From contig PKVY01000137.1 of the NCBI GenBank assembly GCA_003131625.1, positions 1 through 48,055 on the forward strand: a stretch of 48,055 nt of DNA. Direction: 5' to 3'. Shown here piece after piece: positions 39,247 through 48,055 of this stretch. Numbering within the stretch: the stretch's first letter is position 1; every line of letters begins with the position of its first letter. This DNA comes from Acidobacterium sp. (GTDB lineage Bacteria > Acidobacteriota > Terriglobia > Terriglobales > Acidobacteriaceae). Both the position numbers and the translations under genes were made by a program. The notes beneath the pieces are model-generated. The model was given only the letters and a program-made list of their open reading frames with translations. It searched no databases and was not told where the DNA came from.

Positions 39247-42200
39247 CTAATCATCGTCGCCCTCTTCACCCGCTTCGTTCTGCTTTGCCGCAGGCTCGCT
39301 CGATGACACAATCGGAGTCATGTTCTGTTCCGCGAGCGCGTGATTGAACGCGGGAACTTCTTTCGTCATCAGATTCTTGTAATCCCCTTCGGCCTTCGCC
39401 ATGTCCTTCTCGATGTCATGGACCAACCCGTATTCCGTTTCGGTCGGCCGATACTCAGCGCCGCCCGCAACGTCGCCGGCTCCGGATCCGATCTCGCCAT
39501 TCATCCAGAGCAGGTCGTAGTAAACCTTCCACGCCGTGATGTAGGTCTTGTCGTCGCCCGCAGCCAGCGGTTTCGAAATCAGTTCGTATTCCACATCCTG
39601 CAACTTCTTCTCCATGTCATTCGCGACCGCGAGCGTTTGCTCGTCGCCCTTTTTGCTCTTGTCGTCTTTGTCGTCCTTCTTGTCCTTGTCGCTGCCGAGC
39701 ATCTTTTCCACGACGGCCAGCTGGTCTCGCATCCACTCGATACGGTTCACCATGTCCGAAACTTTGTCCACGTCGCCGCTCACCTGCAACTGCAGCTTCA
39801 CCGACGCGTCAATGTCGCTCTCCGTTCCAGGACTATGCGGATTCATCAAAATGACCACCGGCTGCTTGAACACTTGCCCATCAACGCTGAGCTGTGCTTC
39901 GTAATTGCCCGGCGCCGCCAGCGGAGTGGGCACTCGCTCCATCCCCCAGTGAATGACCGGCCGCGAATCCATCCCCACAAAACGTCCCTCCTGCCAGATG
40001 TGCGGATCCTCCTCCGGAACCGTGCGGAGAGCGATCATGCGCGGCGGATCGTAGTGCAGGTTCCATGCGATGCGATTCATCCCCTCATGCCCTGGGGCCG
40101 TCATCTTGTGAACCAGATTTCCCTTTGCATCGACAATCTCGACTTCCACCGGTTTCTTCGGCGCGGACTTCAACTCAAAATTCAAAAACGCATTCCCGCC
40201 GCGCACCAGCCGATACGTAGCACGAGGCGTGAAGAACCGCACAGGGTCCTTTGTCGCCTGCGCGGCCATCTGCTCCAGCGGCGTGATGTCGTCGAGGATG
40301 TAGAAGCCTCGTCCGTACGTGGAAACCACCAGGTCATGGAACCGCTTCTGCACCACCGTCCACGTCACCGGTGACGGCGGCAGGCCCTTCTTGAACTGCG
40401 TCCAATTTCCGCCGTCGTCGAGCGAGTAGTAGAGCGCGTTCCCGGTTCCGGCAAACAGCAGACCGCGGCAGTTCGGGTCCTCAGAAACATTGCGCACATA
40501 AGCCAGCGGCCCCTTTGGCAGATTGCTGCTGATACTCGTCCAGGTCTTGCCGAAGTCGGTTGTCTTATAGAGATAAGGATCGCGGTTATCCACCAGATGC
40601 AGATCGACGGAAATGTAAGCCGTCCCCGCATCAAACGCCGACGGTTCGATGCTGGTCACCGTGCCCAGCGGCGGCAACCCATGCAGGTTCGCCGTGATGT
40701 CCTCCCAGTGCTGGCCGCCATCCTGCGTGTTCCATACTTTGCCATCGTTGGTGCCGGCCCAGAGCAATCCCTTCTTCACCGTTGAAGGAGCCAGCGCAAA
40801 AACAACTTCACCATAAAACTGCCCGAGATTGTCGCCGATCAACCCGCCCGACGAAACAATGTGCGCCGGATCCTGCGTCGAAAGGTCAGGACTGATCACC
40901 GACCACTTATTCCCTCCATCGCTGGTTTTGAAAACCACCTGGCATCCGTAATACACCGTGTTGTGGTCGAAGGGATCGATGGCCAGCGGTGGCGTCCAGT
41001 GGCAGCGGTACTTCACCTGATTCGGCGCTGAATCCAGTGTGTGCAGATATGGACTCACCGAGCGCGCCTCTTTTGTTTTCGCATCCCAGCGCGTCACTTC
41101 ATCCGCATAGCACGAGGCCCACACGATATCTGTGTCTGTCGGATCGGGCAGCGTAAAGCCGGATTCGCATCCGCCCATGCCGTGATCCCATCCCGCATCG
41201 GGTCCGCGTTCTCCGTCAGGCACGCTGGGCCCGCGCATCGTCGAGTTGTCCTGCATGTTCCCATAAACGTAGTAGGGAATCTGATCGTCCACCGCAACGT
41301 GGTACATCTGCCCAATCGGCAACGAAACGTCGTGAAAGCCGCGTCCGCCCACCGTCGTAATCGCCAGGCCGCCGTCAAACGAGATTGCAAAGTGGTTCGG
41401 ATCCTTCGCATCCATCCAGATATCGTGGTTGTCGCCGCCCCACTCCGTCGCCTGAAATGTATGCCCGCCGTCGAGCGAGACCAGAAACGCGCTGTTCGAG
41501 ACCAGGACCTTGTTTTCGTCGCCGGGCGAAACCGCGATGCGGACGTAATAACCCGCGCGCCCGATCAGCGTGCGATCCCAGCTCACCACCTGCCAGTTCG
41601 TGCCGCCATCGTCAGAGCGCCAGATCGATCCCTGTCCGCTGGTTTCGATCAGCGCATAAACACGGTTCGAATCCGTCGGCGCAACCGCTACGTCGATCTT
41701 GCCCACCGGCGAATGCGGCAGCCCGTGACCTTCAATGTGCGTCCAGGTGGTGCCACGATCATGCGAGACATAGAGCCCGCTGCCTGGACCGCCGCTGAAG
41801 AAGCCCCACGTGTGCATCGCCGCTTCCCACATGCCGGCGAACAGCGTGCGCGGGTTCTTCGGATCGATGCCGATCCCCGAACAGCCGGTATTCGGATCGA
41901 CGAAGAGCACTCGGTCCCAGGTTTTCCCGCCATCCGTCGTGCGATAGATTCCGCGTTCCTGTTGCGGACCGGTCATGCGCCCCAGCGCGCAGACATAGAC
42001 TCGCTCCGAATCCTCCGGATCGATGACCACGCGGCCGATGCGGCCGGTTTGGTCCAGGCCCATGTGTTCCCACGTCTTGCCCGCGTTCGTGGATTTGTAG
42101 ACGCCGTCGCCGGTCACATCGATGTCGCGAATGGCCCACGCCTCGCCCGTTCCCGCCCACACCACATTGGGATCGGACGGCGCGACGGCCAGCGCACCGA

Positions 42201-42486
42201 TGGCCGCTACCGGTTCCTCATCGAAAATCGGCGCCCAGCGATTGCCGCCGTCCGTGGATTTCCAGATGCCTCCCGACGCCGCCCCTGCATAGTACGTGCT
42301 CGGGTCTCCCGGAATTCCGGCGACGGCGGAGACGCGATTGCCCGCCGCCGGCCCCAGGAAGCGAAATGCGAATTCGTTCCCGGGGCCGCCTCTGCCCCGG
42401 CGCTGCGCGAAGGTCAGCCCGCATCCGACGGTGAGGCACAACGTACAGACAAGGAACCGGCCAGCAACGGGCATCTTCATTGGCAT
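39247..42486 (-). CDS. Large secreted VPS10/BNR-repeat (sialidase-fold) protein
   Basis: A 1079-residue exported protein. The signal peptide ends about residue 25-27 (CLTVGCGLTFAQ). A long array of BNR/sortilin-type beta-propeller repeats follows, each with a S-x-D-x-G-x-x-W core: IWKSTDGGNRW, VYKSTNAGKTW, IYRTTDGGKTW, LYVSHDRGTTW, FKTSDGGNKW, WNTQDGGQHW, LYKTTDFGKTW, YYSLDDGGNW. Behind it come a beta-rich segment (near 800-900) and a helical, Lys/Asp-rich stretch (DKDKKDDKDDKSKKGD, near 985-1000). Proteins of this kind are often annotated as glycosyl hydrolases, but catalytic residues are not evident. They are common in Acidobacteriota. The start at 42486 follows GGAGA; ATGs at 42480 and 42474 are alternatives. 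Confidence 0.83.
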   Translation of the reverse strand: MPMKMPVAGRFLVCTLCLTVGCGLTFAQRRGRGGPGNEFAFRFLGPAAGNRVSAVAGIPGDPSTYYAGAASGGIWKSTDGGNRWAPIFDEEPVAAIGALAVAPSDPNVVWAGTGEAWAIRDIDVTGDGVYKSTNAGKTWEHMGLDQTGRIGRVVIDPEDSERVYVCALGRMTGPQQERGIYRTTDGGKTWDRVLFVDPNTGCSGIGIDPKNPRTLFAGMWEAAMHTWGFFSGGPGSGLYVSHDRGTTWTHIEGHGLPHSPVGKIDVAVAPTDSNRVYALIETSGQGSIWRSDDGGTNWQVVSWDRTLIGRAGYYVRIAVSPGDENKVLVSNSAFLVSLDGGHTFQATEWGGDNHDIWMDAKDPNHFAISFDGGLAITTVGGRGFHDVSLPIGQMYHVAVDDQIPYYVYGNMQDNSTMRGPSVPDGERGPDAGWDHGMGGCESGFTLPDPTDTDIVWASCYADEVTRWDAKTKEARSVSPYLHTLDSAPNQVKYRCHWTPPLAIDPFDHNTVYYGCQVVFKTSDGGNKWSVISPDLSTQDPAHIVSSGGLIGDNLGQFYGEVVFALAPSTVKKGLLWAGTNDGKVWNTQDGGQHWEDITANLHGLPPLGTVTSIEPSAFDAGTAYISVDLHLVDNRDPYLYKTTDFGKTWTSISSNLPKGPLAYVRNVSEDPNCRGLLFAGTGNALYYSLDDGGNWTQFKKGLPPSPVTWTVVQKRFHDLVVSTYGRGFYILDDITPLEQMAAQATKDPVRFFTPRATYRLVRGGNAFLNFELKSAPKKPVEVEIVDAKGNLVHKMTAPGHEGMNRIAWNLHYDPPRMIALRTVPEEDPHIWQEGRFVGMDSRPVIHWGMERVPTPLAAPGNYEAQLSVDGQVFKQPVVILMNPHSPGTESDIDASVKLQLQVSGDVDKVSDMVNRIEWMRDQLAVVEKMLGSDKDKKDDKDDKSKKGDEQTLAVANDMEKKLQDVEYELISKPLAAGDDKTYITAWKVYYDLLWMNGEIGSGAGDVAGGAEYRPTETEYGLVHDIEKDMAKAEGDYKNLMTKEVPAFNHALAEQNMTPIVSSSEPAAKQNEAGEEGDDD

Positions 42487-42685
42487 CTGGAGAGGTCTCC
42501 GCAAGGAGGATTTACAAAGAGGGAAATTGTACACGAAAGAAAATGCAATCCGACTCGCGGCGCCCGCCGAAGGCGCGCAGTTTTGGTGTGGTACGTTGTA
42601 TCCACTCGGAATCAATTCCGTGGAGTTGCCGGGCACGTCTGCGGACGCCGAACCACGACGTGCATCAGGCCCCTGTTGGAGTTTC

Positions 42686-43255
42686 ATGTCCGAACTCGAT
42701 CTCTGTTCTTATCTGGGACTCGGCGCAGCCGGTGCCGTGACCCTGAATCTGCTGCTCGGGATGCTGATGTCCCTGCGGTACAGTCCGCTGCGCCACTGGC
42801 CTCACCGGCGCATCAATCTTTTTCTCCTTCATCAGTGGACCGCATACGCTGCTGTTGCGCTCACCCTGACCCACCCCGCTGTGCTGCTCTTCCTGCACGC
42901 GCCGCGTTTTCGCGTGATCGATGTCCTGTGGCCGATTCATTCGCCACTCCAGCCGAAGATCAACCTCGCCGGAGCCGGTGCTCTCTACTTACTCTTGCTG
43001 GTCTTCATCAGCTCGCTCCTGCGCCTGCGCATTGGCCGCCCCGTGTGGCGCAGCCTGCATTACTTTGTTTTTCCGGCAGCCATATTGATCTTCCTGCACA
43101 GCATCCTGACGGATCCGCTCCTGAAAGATGGCCATCCCGATCTGCTCGACGGCGGAAAGATTTTTGTCGAAGCATGCACGCTGATCGGGATTGCGGCAAC
43201 GGCGGTTCGCTACCGGCTGCGTGGCCTGGGTTTTCGGCCATCAGGAGCGAACTAG
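42686..43255 (+). CDS. Ferric-reductase-like heme transmembrane protein
   Basis: A 189-residue membrane protein with five or six hydrophobic helices. It resembles the ferric-reductase-like transmembrane domain: paired histidines that could bind heme b occur as HQWTAYAAVALTLTHPAV (about 49-66) and LHYFVFPAAILIFLHSIL (about 123-140), spaced 13-14 residues apart within helices. Such proteins pass electrons across the inner membrane (for example MsrQ or YedZ). No FAD/NAD domain is attached and no partner oxidoreductase is next to it, so direction and acceptor are unknown. The ATG at 42686 follows GGAG. Confidence 0.78.
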   Translation: MSELDLCSYLGLGAAGAVTLNLLLGMLMSLRYSPLRHWPHRRINLFLLHQWTAYAAVALTLTHPAVLLFLHAPRFRVIDVLWPIHSPLQPKINLAGAGALYLLLLVFISSLLRLRIGRPVWRSLHYFVFPAAILIFLHSILTDPLLKDGHPDLLDGGKIFVEACTLIGIAATAVRYRLRGLGFRPSGAN

Positions 43256-43512
43256 GGTATCCATCATTTGCTCCCTGTATAGCCCCGCGATCCAGACTCG
43301 CAGAACCGCGCGCTGCTGGACATCCGAAAACACTCCTCCCCCGCCCCTCGCCAATGCACAACCTCCGGTGGTAGTGTTCTCGCGTGCAAAATCCGGCGCG
43401 CACCGGCCCTGGGAAAAGAGGCATTCCCGCCATGCTCTGCGTCTCTTCCGGAGGCTCGTTCGCCATTCCGCTCCAGCGCCCGGTCGCGACCGATTGCACG
43501 CGAGGTTAAGCT
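43256..43512. other. Intergenic gap before the aldehyde dehydrogenase, no gene seen
   Basis: These 257 bases hold no convincing gene. There is a C-rich patch (43331-43350) and a weak pairing AACACT (43327-43332) with AGTGTT (43373-43378). A 25-codon ORF at 43432-43509 ends just before the aldehyde dehydrogenase; I do not call it. The promoter of the dehydrogenase should lie here. Confidence 0.4.
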
Positions 43513-45015
43513 ATGGCAACCATTGCAATCGATCCCCGTGTCAGCGGCGCCACCGCTGATTTTGTCTCTCAGCTCCACCAGATGTATATCGATGGCCGCT
43601 TCGTCCAGGCGGCTTCCGGCAAGAATTTTCCCGTCTACAACCCGGCAACCGGCGATGTCGTCACCGAGGTCCCCGAAGCCGAAGAAGAGGACGTGAATCG
43701 GGCCGTGCTCGCGGCGCGGCGCGCCTTCGACGATGGCCCGTGGCCGCGCATGTCACCCTCGGAGCGTGGCCGCATGATCTGGAAGCTCGCCGATCTGCTC
43801 GAACAGCACCTCGAGGAGTTCGCCGAGATCGAGTCGCTCGACAACGGCAAGCCACGCACCATCGCGCGCGTCGCCGATGTGCCGCTGGCCGTTGACATGT
43901 TCCGCTACATGGCCGGTTGGGCCACTAAAATTTCCGGAAAAACGCTGCCGCTCTCCAACGGCTACGACTTTCACTCCTACACCATGCGTGAGCCCATCGG
44001 CGTGGTCGCGCAGATCATCCCCTGGAATTTTCCGCTGCTCATGGCAGCGTGGAAACTGGCCCCGGCGCTGGCCTGCGGATGCACCATTGTGCTGAAGCTT
44101 GCCGAACAGACGCCGCTCTCCGGGCTGCGCCTGGCGCAGTTGATCGACGAAGCCGGCTTCCCGCCGGGCGTGGTCAACGTGCTCACTGGCTACGGTGAAG
44201 GAGCTGGCGCGCCGCTGGCTGCGCACGATCTGGTCGATAAGGTCGCCTTTACCGGTTCGACGGAAGTGGGCAAGCTGATTGTGAAAGCCGCAACCGGCAA
44301 CCTGAAGAAAGTGTCCCTGGAACTCGGCGGAAAGTCCCCCGCGATTGTTTTCCCCGACGCCCCTATCGATCAGGCCGTCTCTGGTACCGCCAGCGCCATT
44401 TTCTTTAACCACGGACAGTGCTGCTGTGCTGGCTCGCGCCTGTATATCCACGAGAAGGTCTTCGACGAGGTTGTCGAAGGCGTCAGCAAAGTGGCTGCGA
44501 ATATCAAGCTCGCGCCGGGGCTCGATCCCTCCTGCCAGATGGGTCCGCTGGTCAGCGACGAGCAGTATCGCAAGGTCGTGGGCTACATCGAATCGGGCAT
44601 CAGCGAGGGCGCGAAGATCGCCGCCGGTGGGCCTGTCTCCGGTTTCGAGCGCGGCTATTTCGTGCGGCCCACCGTTCTCACCAACACCAACCCCCGCATG
44701 AAGGTCGTACAGGAGGAGATCTTCGGTCCCGTGGTTTGCGCTGTACCCTTCTCGGACCAGGACGTCGACCGCATCATCAAGCGCGCCAATGATACCGTCT
44801 ACGGTCTGGCTGCCTCGGTCTGGACGCAGAACCTGAGCCTCGCTCACAAGGTCGCTCGCGGCCTGCGCGCAGGCACGGTCTGGGTCAACTGTCACAACGT
44901 CTTCGACGCTTCCTTGCCCTTTGGTGGATACAAACAGTCCGGCTGGGGCCGTGAAATGGGCGAAGAAGTCCTTCACAACTACACCGAAGTCAAAGCCGTC
45001 ACTGTGGCACTTTGA
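43513..45015 (+). CDS. NAD(P)-dependent aldehyde dehydrogenase
   Basis: A 500-residue soluble enzyme of the ALDH superfamily. MYIDGRFVQAASGKNFPVYNP opens the fold near 24; NAD binding is at EPIGVVAQIIPWNFPLLM near 158-175 and VAFTGSTEVGKL near 243-254; the catalytic Glu is in LELGGKSP near 274 and the nucleophilic Cys in NHGQCCCAGSR near 305. EEIFGPVVCAVPF and LPFGGYKQSGWGRE are also typical. It looks like the phenylacetaldehyde/betaine-aldehyde type. It might oxidise alpha-ketoglutarate semialdehyde from the hydroxyproline-type operon 4 kb upstream, but it is separated from it by two unrelated genes, so this is weakly supported. GAGG precedes the ATG. Confidence 0.92.
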   Translation: MATIAIDPRVSGATADFVSQLHQMYIDGRFVQAASGKNFPVYNPATGDVVTEVPEAEEEDVNRAVLAARRAFDDGPWPRMSPSERGRMIWKLADLLEQHLEEFAEIESLDNGKPRTIARVADVPLAVDMFRYMAGWATKISGKTLPLSNGYDFHSYTMREPIGVVAQIIPWNFPLLMAAWKLAPALACGCTIVLKLAEQTPLSGLRLAQLIDEAGFPPGVVNVLTGYGEGAGAPLAAHDLVDKVAFTGSTEVGKLIVKAATGNLKKVSLELGGKSPAIVFPDAPIDQAVSGTASAIFFNHGQCCCAGSRLYIHEKVFDEVVEGVSKVAANIKLAPGLDPSCQMGPLVSDEQYRKVVGYIESGISEGAKIAAGGPVSGFERGYFVRPTVLTNTNPRMKVVQEEIFGPVVCAVPFSDQDVDRIIKRANDTVYGLAASVWTQNLSLAHKVARGLRAGTVWVNCHNVFDASLPFGGYKQSGWGREMGEEVLHNYTEVKAVTVAL

Positions 45016-45031
45016 TCTCCAGCCTTCTCCA

Positions 45032-45063
45032 GCGGGCGGCGGCGCCTTATCGCCTCTGCCCGC
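45032..45063 (+). terminator. GC-rich hairpin after the aldehyde dehydrogenase gene
   Basis: GCGGGC (45032-45037) pairs with GCCCGC (45058-45063), and inner GGCG can pair with CGCC (45051-45054). It lies 17 bases after the stop. No U-tract follows, so termination strength is uncertain. Confidence 0.45.
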
Positions 45064-45126
45064 ACCCCCATCCTCGAGCCAAATCGTCTGAACCCTTGCG
45101 CTCGCTGTGGCATCCTGTAGGAGCAC

Positions 45127-46401
45127 ATGGTCTCAGAGCGGACACGCCGAATTTCGTTTGAGAAGACCATCGCCAGCGCCCGGCAGACGATCATGGTCAG
45201 CGAGATCGCCAAGCTGGCCATCGACAGTTTTCGCTCGTCGAAGGTGCGCTTCGTGCTCACTGCCCTGGGCATGGTCATCGGCACGGCTTCGGTGATTCTG
45301 GTCGTCGCCATTTCAGCCACCGGACGCCAGTACATCCTCAGCGAAATCCAGGGCATCGGCACCAACCTCGTCGAGCTGGAGTACGCCGGCGGCGGCTCCG
45401 GCGCCGTCACCAACATTCAGTCCGACTTTTTGACCTTCGACGACGAGCGCTCCATCGATGAGCAGGTGCCCTCGGTCGCCGCTTCTTCTGTCGTGCTGGA
45501 GATGCACGAGAACATCAGCATCGGCGGCGGCGTCGTCAGAGAGGTGCTCGTGCTGGGCGTGGAACCGCCTTACCGCCAGGTGCGCAACCTGGTCACGCTG
45601 GCCGGCCGTTTCTTCGACGAGGAGGACGAAGCCGCACACGGCAAAGTGGCCGTCGTCACTGAGCCCTTTGCCCGCGCCATGTTCGGCAGCCCCGGCGAAG
45701 CCATCGGCCGCACCTTTCAGATCAGGGGAATTCCCTTCACCATCATCGGTACCTTCAAAGAGCGCGTCGAGACCTTCGGTGAAACCGAGATCGCCAACCA
45801 GACCATCCTCATTCCTTATTCCGTCGGCCGCTACTTCACCGGCACTGACAACGTGAAGGAGATGTACTTCTCGATCCGCGATCAGAACGACGTCGAGGAC
45901 GCCGCCGGACAGATTGTCTCCGTCGTTCAGACTGATGGCCGTCACCAGCCCACGTCGGTCTATCAGACCCAAACCATGACGGCGCTGATCACGCTCGCCG
46001 GCGAGGTTGTGAATGCGCTCACCGCTATGCTCCTGCTCGTCTCCGGCGTAACCCTGGCGGTGGGAGGCGTAGGCATTATGAACATCATGCTGGCCACGGT
46101 ACGAGCGCGTACTCGCGAAATTGGCATCCGCAAGGCGCTCGGCGCGACGCGCCGTGAGATTAAGCTGCAGTTCCTGCTGGAGGCAGTCTTTGTCTCGCTT
46201 TTTGGCGGCCTGATCGGCGCGGCGATCGGGCTTGCCATCCCGTTCTCCGTTCGATTCCTCACCAGCTATCGGGTGCCCGTCTCCGGCTGGTCGGCGGTGA
46301 TCGGGCTGCTTGCCTCCGCCAGTGTAGGCGTCATTTTCGGAACCCTGCCTGCGAATCGCGCCGCGGCGATGGATCCCATCGACTCTCTGCGTTACGAATA
46401 G
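45127..46401 (+). CDS. MacB/FtsX-type ABC transporter permease
   Basis: A 424-residue inner-membrane permease with the four-helix MacB plan: TM1 near 40-62 (FVLTALGMVIGTASVILVVA), a periplasmic MacB_PCD domain of about 230 residues, then FtsX with TMs near 298-325, 352-375 and 385-407. The cytoplasmic coupling segment RARTREIGIRKALGATRREI is at about 328-347 and the end is AAAMDPIDSLRYE. The matching ATPase and membrane-fusion genes are not adjacent. The start at 45127 has AGGAG very close (3 bases); ATG at 45193 would give a more typical length of N-terminus but has no ribosome site. Confidence 0.88.
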   Translation: MVSERTRRISFEKTIASARQTIMVSEIAKLAIDSFRSSKVRFVLTALGMVIGTASVILVVAISATGRQYILSEIQGIGTNLVELEYAGGGSGAVTNIQSDFLTFDDERSIDEQVPSVAASSVVLEMHENISIGGGVVREVLVLGVEPPYRQVRNLVTLAGRFFDEEDEAAHGKVAVVTEPFARAMFGSPGEAIGRTFQIRGIPFTIIGTFKERVETFGETEIANQTILIPYSVGRYFTGTDNVKEMYFSIRDQNDVEDAAGQIVSVVQTDGRHQPTSVYQTQTMTALITLAGEVVNALTAMLLLVSGVTLAVGGVGIMNIMLATVRARTREIGIRKALGATRREIKLQFLLEAVFVSLFGGLIGAAIGLAIPFSVRFLTSYRVPVSGWSAVIGLLASASVGVIFGTLPANRAAAMDPIDSLRYE

Positions 46402-46421
46402 CGGGCTCGCCCCTCAGAACC

Positions 46422-47181
46422 TTACTGCAGCGTCACGCCGGGAGGAATGATCGCCAGCGCTACCTGCATCTCTGTTCCGTTGGGGACGTGTACGTTCCGG
46501 CCTTTCGAGGTGAACGTCGCCGAACTGTGCTGGTGAATATCGCTCTGCAGCGTCACATCCGGGACGCCGTTCGGCTGCGCGGTCCGCTGAGAACCTGACC
46601 CCGCCGCAGAAACATTCATCGGCTGCGGGCTGGGCGCACTCGGCACGCTGGGGCTGGAACCGCCCCCCATCGATCCGCCTCCCGCAGGCGCGCCGCCCCC
46701 TGTGGGTGCGCCGCTGGACATCGGGGGTCCCGAGATGGCGAGCGCGCCGCCGGCGGCCTGCTGCTGCATCAGAGCCGGTTCGGATACGGCGATGACCGTC
46801 GCCTTGATCGGCAATTCCTGCCCGTCTTTCAGTTTGGCCCTATCAAAAGTGACCACCATCAGGGAATCGCTCTTGTGCTCCGAAGACTGCACCTGGTCCA
46901 CATACCCTTCCAGCACCGTATTCTTCGGCAGGGCCTGCGCATCGGGAATCTGCACGTTTACCCTCGAGCTTCGCGCTCACTGCCTCGCCCTGCTTCGCCT
47001 TCTTTGCATCCAGCGTGCTGTCCAGCGTTGCCTGTGCCTGCACCATCTGAATCTGGCGCCGCGGCTGTGTCGCACTGTCCGCGGACGATGCCTGGCTTTG
47101 CGCCAGAACGGCCAACCCGGCCAACAAACCCAGCGTGATGCCCGCTCCCGCACCCATGGCGCGGCGACTCCATACATTCAT
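46422..47181 (-). pseudogene. Secreted hypothetical protein, interrupted by a one-base frameshift
   Basis: Two minus-strand frames make one protein. From ATG at 47181 the first frame encodes an N-terminal signal/anchor (ITLGLLAGLAVLAQSQA, about 14-31) and continues to TLDAKKAKQGEAVSAKLE. At the CCC run 46961-46963 the sense shifts: skipping one G restores the second frame, which runs VNVQIPDAQALPKNTVLEG, then DQVQSSEHKSDSLMVVTFDRAKLKDGQELPI, a Gly/Pro/Ser-rich linker, and a C-terminal beta segment up to 46422. Read together this is about 252 residues. The first frame alone ends at 46843 after 39 unrelated residues. The core resembles a VirB10/TrbI-like beta fold with a 'durable pair of LPKNT and LKDGQ' motifs, but I do not assign a function. 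Either a real mutation or a base error. Confidence 0.72.
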
Positions 47182-47279
47182 AAATCCCCCTCCTGTGCGG
47201 CGCGCCCCGTTCCCTCTCTTTAGAGGGACGCACTCCGCCTCATGAGGTGTTGCCCATCGCTGTTAAACTTAAGAGGAAG

Positions 47280-47822
47280 ATGGCAACCGCAACCCCGCTC
47301 CGGATTTCCACCAGCGAGTACCTCCGTACGAGCTACCGGCCCGACTGCGACTATGTCGATGGCGTCATCGAGGAGCGAAACTTGGGCGAATTGGATCATG
47401 CAGCAGTGCAACGAGCTTTGCTCAGGTGGTTTATGGAGCATGAGCGCAATCTGCGCCTCATCGCCTACCCGGAACTTCGCATTCAGGCATCGACGACGCG
47501 TTTTCGCGTCGCTGACGTCTGCGTGCTCTCGGTCTCAGCTCCACGCGAACAAGTCATTCAGACTCCACCGGTCGCCGTCATCGAAATTCTCTCACCCGAA
47601 GACCGCGTCAGCCGCTACCTCGACCGCCTCGAAGACTACCGGAAGATGGGCATCCGCAATGTGTGGGTGATTGACCCCGCGACGCGTCGAGGGTTCGACT
47701 TCTCCTCGGGGAGCTGGATTGAAACCGCCTCCTTTGCCGACGCAGCCACTGGCCTCCGCCTCGACCTCGCTGCCCTTTTTGCTTCTATCGACGACGCCCT
47801 CGGCGACCCCGTCAAGCGGTAA
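47280..47822 (+). CDS. Uma2-family protein (DUF820, PD-(D/E)XK nuclease fold)
   Basis: A 180-residue protein of the Uma2 family: [25 protein letters not shown] near 8-32, [25 protein letters not shown] near 58-82, [25 protein letters not shown] near 94-118 and [15 protein letters not shown] near 121-135. The conserved Asp (in VADV), Glu (in VIEIL) and downstream residues match the nuclease-like core. Uma2 genes are numerous in cyanobacteria and Acidobacteriota and their role is unknown. The ATG at 47280 follows AGAGG closely; an in-frame TTG at 47247 is less likely. It lies between a divergent broken gene and typA. Confidence 0.9.
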   Translation: MATATPLRISTSEYLRTSYRPDCDYVDGVIEERNLGELDHAAVQRALLRWFMEHERNLRLIAYPELRIQASTTRFRVADVCVLSVSAPREQVIQTPPVAVIEILSPEDRVSRYLDRLEDYRKMGIRNVWVIDPATRRGFDFSSGSWIETASFADAATGLRLDLAALFASIDDALGDPVKR

Positions 47823-47896
47823 TCCCACCGCGCCTCCTCACTGAGCAGGTCCACAATTGGCGTGCCGCGCCATCACCATCACACCAGGAACAATCT

Positions 47897-48055
<159 letters not shown>

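Noticed and set aside
41041..43374. A 777-codon plus-strand frame over the BNR-repeat gene
   Set aside because: It is Arg/His-rich shadow sequence opposite clear BNR repeats and runs through the ferric-reductase-like gene in another frame.
43432..43509. A 25-codon ORF just upstream of the aldehyde dehydrogenase
   Set aside because: Short, no family resemblance, ribosome site only approximate; likely chance in GC-rich DNA.

Overview
The window reads as a piece of a high-GC, Gram-negative chromosome, most likely an Acidobacteriota bacterium of the Terriglobia type. The pointers are a PadR regulator coupled to a very long duplicated MacB-like permease (the family known as acidobacterial duplicated orphan permeases, ADOP), a 1131-residue Oar-like TonB-dependent receptor with an N-terminal carboxypeptidase-regulatory domain, a large secreted VPS10/BNR-repeat protein, and many secreted glycoside hydrolases. 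I see no phage, transposase, integrase or CRISPR array. The assignment rests on gene content and not on a marker-gene search.

Layout. 1-1782: a fluoride-stress operon: the distal part of a fluoride riboswitch, an unannotated 50-residue membrane peptide, the fluoride channel gene crcB, and two genes carrying three DUF190 domains. 1802-4845 (minus): padR and ADOP permease. 5022-6986: a secreted GH105-type unsaturated rhamnogalacturonyl hydrolase, closed by a strong hairpin. 7042-10620 (minus): a BlaI-type repressor, an M56 (BlaR1-like) membrane metalloprotease and a periplasmic HtrA protease. Two copies of the same palindromic operator lie in front of blaI and in front of htrA. 10693-12650 (minus): a partner-switching set (PP2C phosphatase, anti-sigma kinase, STAS antagonist). 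12823-16536: an Hsp70-like ATPase and a divergent membrane-bound spermidine-synthase-like protein.

16803-31482: a TonB-dependent receptor, then cutC, then a tight amino-sugar scavenging operon with its own promoter: DeoR repressor, GH18-like protein, BadF-type (N-acetylglucosamine) kinase, GH29 fucosidase, GH20 hexosaminidase, sodium/solute symporter, and one 814-residue protein that fuses an AmiE-type serine hydrolase to a NamZ (DUF1343) exo-N-acetylmuramidase. The likely job is to trim peptidoglycan, chitin or glycoprotein glycans outside the cytoplasm, import the released sugars and phosphorylate them. glmS, the entry enzyme of amino-sugar biosynthesis, converges on this operon with 4 bp between the stop codons.

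33479-34537: purS, inorganic pyrophosphatase and tRNA-Ser(GCT). 34609-39179: a GntR/FCD repressor facing a four-gene, fully overlapping operon that looks like D-hydroxyproline oxidation (FAD oxidase, 2Fe-2S subunit, FAD/NAD subunit with BFD-like cluster, DapA-family deaminase). The aldehyde dehydrogenase at 43513 could finish that pathway, but the proline-racemase-type epimerase is not in the window. 39247-48055: a BNR-repeat secreted protein, a ferric-reductase-like membrane protein, the aldehyde dehydrogenase, an FtsX/MacB-like permease, a secreted protein broken by a one-base frameshift, a Uma2-family protein and the first 53 codons of typA (bipA).

The strongest candidates for something under-described are the BlaI/M56/HtrA envelope circuit with its duplicated operator, the fused AmiE-NamZ protein inside its operon, and the small membrane peptide of the fluoride operon.
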